Source: Lachnospiraceae bacterium UBA3850 (lineage in GTDB: Bacteria; Bacillota; Clostridia; Lachnospirales; Lachnospiraceae). From it: DNA of 64,000 bases. The notes under the pieces are model-generated. The model was not told where the DNA came from and did no database searches. It worked only from the letters and a program-made list of their open reading frames with translations. How positions within the stretch are numbered: position 1 is the stretch's first letter; each line of letters begins with the position of its first letter. The stretch spans positions 33,880 through 97,879 of the forward strand of contig DGHK01000006.1 in assembly GCA_002392655.1 (NCBI GenBank), given 5' to 3'. This document shows, piece by piece, positions 61,528 to 64,000 of the stretch. Made by a program: the position numbers and the translations under genes.

Positions 61528-62814
61528 ATGAAAAAAACTAAAAGGATAATGGTGTGGTTACTTGCGGTTGTTATGATATTTGTCTCCGTAGGTTTTCCTG
61601 ATAACAGAGCCGAAGCTGCTACGACTATAGATACGATCAATGTGTTTTTTGATTTTAATTCAATTCAGGTTAATACGGATGAATATGAATACAAGGTTGA
61701 TGAACGTGTTAAGGATAGTAACAGTGTTACGTTAAAATCCGAAGGGTTTACGGTAAATCATCAGGGTTGTGGTCTGTATTATATGAGACCGTGCGGTCAG
61801 TTTGCGGGTGCCAGTACTGATCACTATTTCAGAGTAAGATATGTGAGAACTTACTTTTACCGGGTACAGCTTGACCTGAAAACCGGTTATTCGTTGGATA
61901 ATAATGTGATATCAAAAATAAAAACTGCAAATGAAAAAAATGAAAATTTAAGCTTTAATGATATAAGTTCAGATTTAGTTGTAAAGCGTAATAACGGAAA
62001 AGGAATCGAAGGATATATAACGGCAGATTTTAATAAGTCGGGTGGAGTTGTTTCACTGATTCTATATTTCAAAGCCACAACTTTTTTAGGTGATATCCCA
62101 ATTGAAGAACCAGCTCGAACAATTACTTCAGAAATAAAGATCATTTATGAAAATTCAGAAGTTACATTAAAGGATACTTATCATGATTATTATAGAGGCA
62201 CAGCAGAACTGGGAACAATAGAAAACAAGAATGGAACTCTCAGTTTCAAAAAAGGCTCAGATTCGGAAAATGCAAGTGGAACAGAAAAGTATTATATGAG
62301 ATGTGAGCTTTGTCCTTATGATGAAGATTATAGTCTCTGGACTGAAGAAACAATGAAAATATCAGGACTTGTGGGACTGGATACATTTAAGAAATTTAAG
62401 GTGTATGTAAATGGACAGGTGAGGACTGATGGATATCTAAGTCTTGACAGAGAACAGACAAGACTGAATGTATATTTTCCAGTTGAAAATAGAGGCCTTC
62501 TTTCCTGGAAGAGTGATGGAACAGGCTGGTGGGCAGAGGATAGCTCAGGATGGTATCCAACTTCCCAGTGGCAGAAGATTGATGGAAAATGGTACTATTT
62601 CTGTGCAGATGGATATATGGACTATAGTGAGTACCGTGATGGATGCTGGCTCGGATCGGACGGTGCCTGGGTTGAATCCTACTATGGTGGTCATTGGGAA
62701 AGTGATGCAACCGGCTGGTGGTATGCAGATGCATCCGGATGGTATCCTGTAAGTCAGTATGTGTGGATTGACGGAGTAAATTACTGGTTCGGTGCAAGCG
62801 GATACTGGGAATAG
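61528..62814 (+). CDS. Secreted protein with cell-wall-binding repeats, unknown N-terminal domains
   Basis: A signal peptide (about 1-31, ending RAEA) is followed by ~290 residues of mostly beta-rich sequence (SIQVNTDEYEYKV, then FRVRYVRTYFYRVQLDLKTGYSL and ITSEIKIIYEN) of unknown function. Residues about 328-428 are aromatic repeats (GWYPTSQWQKIDGKWYYFCADGYM, GWYPVSQYVWIDGVNYWFGASGYW). The repeats are nearly the same as those of the 36707 protein. It is followed after 15 bp by surE. GGAGGGG precedes its ATG. Confidence 0.8.
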   Translation: MKKTKRIMVWLLAVVMIFVSVGFPDNRAEAATTIDTINVFFDFNSIQVNTDEYEYKVDERVKDSNSVTLKSEGFTVNHQGCGLYYMRPCGQFAGASTDHYFRVRYVRTYFYRVQLDLKTGYSLDNNVISKIKTANEKNENLSFNDISSDLVVKRNNGKGIEGYITADFNKSGGVVSLILYFKATTFLGDIPIEEPARTITSEIKIIYENSEVTLKDTYHDYYRGTAELGTIENKNGTLSFKKGSDSENASGTEKYYMRCELCPYDEDYSLWTEETMKISGLVGLDTFKKFKVYVNGQVRTDGYLSLDREQTRLNVYFPVENRGLLSWKSDGTGWWAEDSSGWYPTSQWQKIDGKWYYFCADGYMDYSEYRDGCWLGSDGAWVESYYGGHWESDATGWWYADASGWYPVSQYVWIDGVNYWFGASGYWE

Positions 62815-62829
62815 AATGAGAGGACGAGT

Positions 62830-63543
62830 ATGTGTAAAATAATGCTTACAAATGATGATGGGATATTCACGGATGGGATGGAACGTCTGGCAAGGACTGC
62901 CTCAGAGGTGGGCGAGGTCTGGATTGTTGCACCGGATTCCGAGAGGAGCGGCAAGTCTCATGCGGCATCATTTCATAACAGCTTTGAAGCCTGGGAGGTG
63001 GACTATCCCATTCCGGGTGTCAGAGCATTTGCGTGCACAGGAACACCAGCTGACTGTGTAAGGATAGGTCTTCTGAACATTGTTCCCGGATCTGCGGACT
63101 TTGTTTTTTCAGGAATCAATTACGGGTATAATGTAGCAACTGATCTGCAATATTCGGCTACAGCAGGAGCTGCGTTTGAGGCGGCATTTCAGAGAAAGCA
63201 TGTGATAGCATTTTCTGAAGATGCATCACCTGTGCATGAGGTGACGGACCGTTATCTGAAGGAGATAATGATCGAACTCATGGATAAGCCGCTGGGAGAT
63301 AATCAGATATGGAATGTAAATTTCCCAAGCTGCCCACTGGTGGAGTGCCGCGGAATTCTGAGAGACAGGACTACATTTCTTGGAGAGTTCTATAAGGATC
63401 ATTACAAAGAAACGCCTCTGGAAAATGGCCATATATCGTACGTGGTCCAGGGGGTTCGTAACTGGGAAGGCGAAGAGGGTACAGACCTCAGGGCTATCCT
63501 TGATAACTATGTATCCGTGGGAGTTGTAAACAATATTTCGTAG
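62830..63543 (+). CDS. surE: 5'-nucleotidase SurE
   Basis: SurE removes phosphate from nucleoside monophosphates. Motifs: metal-binding TNDDGIFTDGM, APDSERSGKSHA, TGTPADCVRIGL and SGINYGYNVATDLQYSATAGAA. The 237-residue length is slightly short of 250. The stop codon is 16 bp before a gap with a terminator. GAGAGGACG precedes the ATG. Confidence 0.95.
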   Translation: MCKIMLTNDDGIFTDGMERLARTASEVGEVWIVAPDSERSGKSHAASFHNSFEAWEVDYPIPGVRAFACTGTPADCVRIGLLNIVPGSADFVFSGINYGYNVATDLQYSATAGAAFEAAFQRKHVIAFSEDASPVHEVTDRYLKEIMIELMDKPLGDNQIWNVNFPSCPLVECRGILRDRTTFLGEFYKDHYKETPLENGHISYVVQGVRNWEGEEGTDLRAILDNYVSVGVVNNIS

Positions 63544-63659
63544 GCTGATTTTTAATAGACAGTAAAAGCTGGCTATGATAAAATATTCTCTGTAGATTAC
63601 GAAGCAGGGGTGCTTGTGACGAAAACTATGGAGGCTGAGGTGTATTATTAAAAATGGCT

Positions 63660-63692
63660 TTTAAAGCGTCACAGGTAGTGACGCTTTTATTA
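63660..63692 (+). terminator. Terminator after surE
   Basis: TAAAGCGTCAC pairs with GTGACGCTTTA around AGGTA, then TTATTAT. Confidence 0.75.
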
Positions 63693-63711
63693 TGTAACAG
63701 GAGGGTGAAGA

Positions 63712-64000
63712 ATGGAAAAAAGAGCGTGGAGACGGTTTATAGCATTTATGCTCTCAGTGCTTATGGTGGTCGGAGTTGTTAATATTCCGACGGACATAGT
63801 GCGGGCTGAGTCGGATGATTGCTATACCATTACGTATGAAGGTAATGGTGGTTATTTTGGTACGACGTGGGATGATGAATCAGGAATAGATGTACCTAAT
63901 TATACACCGACGGAATCAGAGATTCTTAAAGGGGAATCAATCGGATATAATTGGTGGACGCCTACAAGGCCAGGGTACATTTTTACTGGTTATAAGATAA
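63712..64000 (+). CDS. Secreted InlB-repeat protein (N-terminal part, cut by the window)
   Basis: ATG 63712 has AGGAGGG at 63699-63705. The first ~34 residues form a signal peptide (RRFIAFMLSVLMVVGVV, then VRAES). The mature start CYTITYEGNGGYFG and later GYIFTGYKI match the Listeria-Bacteroides InlB B-repeat (a beta-grasp-like unit). Only 96 codons are in the window, so length and anchoring are unknown. Confidence 0.7.
   Translation, partial: MEKRAWRRFIAFMLSVLMVVGVVNIPTDIVRAESDDCYTITYEGNGGYFGTTWDDESGIDVPNYTPTESEILKGESIGYNWWTPTRPGYIFTGYKI

Overview
The window looks like chromosomal DNA of an anaerobic gut or rumen Firmicute, most likely a Lachnospiraceae relative (Butyrivibrio / Lachnospira / Coprococcus type). 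This is an inference from moderate-to-low GC, strong Shine-Dalgarno sites, many secreted proteins with choline-binding-like aromatic repeats, a four-subunit ferredoxin-dependent 2-oxoacid oxidoreductase, a ZTP riboswitch driving a split purine pathway end, and clostridial housekeeping genes. I see no rRNA, tRNA, CRISPR array, insertion sequence or prophage.

Layout. 1-4.8 kb: the tail of an unidentified gene, then an MMPL/RND exporter and a lipoprotein with YhgE/Pip-type repeats. 4.9-12.7 kb: polyphosphate kinase, an orphan sensor kinase with a GerMN-like lipoprotein, comEC, and a putative PD-(D/E)XK nuclease. 12.65-13.1 kb: a repeat- and hairpin-rich intergenic region with a structured leader before a P2-type ATPase. 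The ATPase starts a four-gene run (WXG100-like protein, unknown acidic protein, degenerate receiver fused to a SARP-type DNA-binding domain). 17.2-26.2 kb: holA and rpsT (divergent), glgB, ybjQ, a cell-wall-binding protein, an unusual amino-acid ABC transporter and a YlmH-type S4 protein. 26.4-37.6 kb: a surface/secretion block with a giant CAP/Ig-like protein, an AlgI/AlgJ-type O-acetylation pair, a lipoprotein, a transglutaminase-like protein and another repeat protein. 37.6-44.3 kb: a sodium/solute symporter, a CPA2 antiporter, cyclophilin, purine nucleoside phosphorylase, and the ZTP-riboswitch-controlled purO plus AICAR formyltransferase. 44.3-49.8 kb: GH25 lysozyme, a Cys-cluster protein, mnmA and a SUV3-like helicase. 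49.9-61.4 kb: two SpoVK/CbxX-type AAA+ proteins bracketing a porGDAB cluster, then a GGDEF protein, an OFA-family transporter and an aconitase-family hydratase. 61.5-64 kb: another repeat protein, surE and the start of an InlB-repeat protein.

How genes fit together. Two themes dominate. One is the cell surface: at least six secreted proteins share the same 20-residue aromatic repeats and carry different effector domains (muramidase, transglutaminase, CAP, unknown beta domains), presumably anchored to the same wall polymer, next to an O-acetyltransferase pair. The other is central metabolism under RNA or nucleotide control: ZTP riboswitch with PurO and AICAR formyltransferase, and por genes flanked by AAA+ ATPases and followed by a diguanylate cyclase.

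Most unusual observations: an ABC permease whose substrate-binding lobes appear in permuted order, partnered with an ATPase that carries an RsbW-like tail; twin AAA+ ATPases around a POR with a basic N-terminal extension; a bacterial SUV3-like helicase with an N-terminal HTH and C-terminal zinc ribbon; and four genes (comEC, holA, a YkgJ-type gene, the SUV3-like gene) whose best promoter places the transcription start at or next to the start codon, suggesting leaderless mRNAs.
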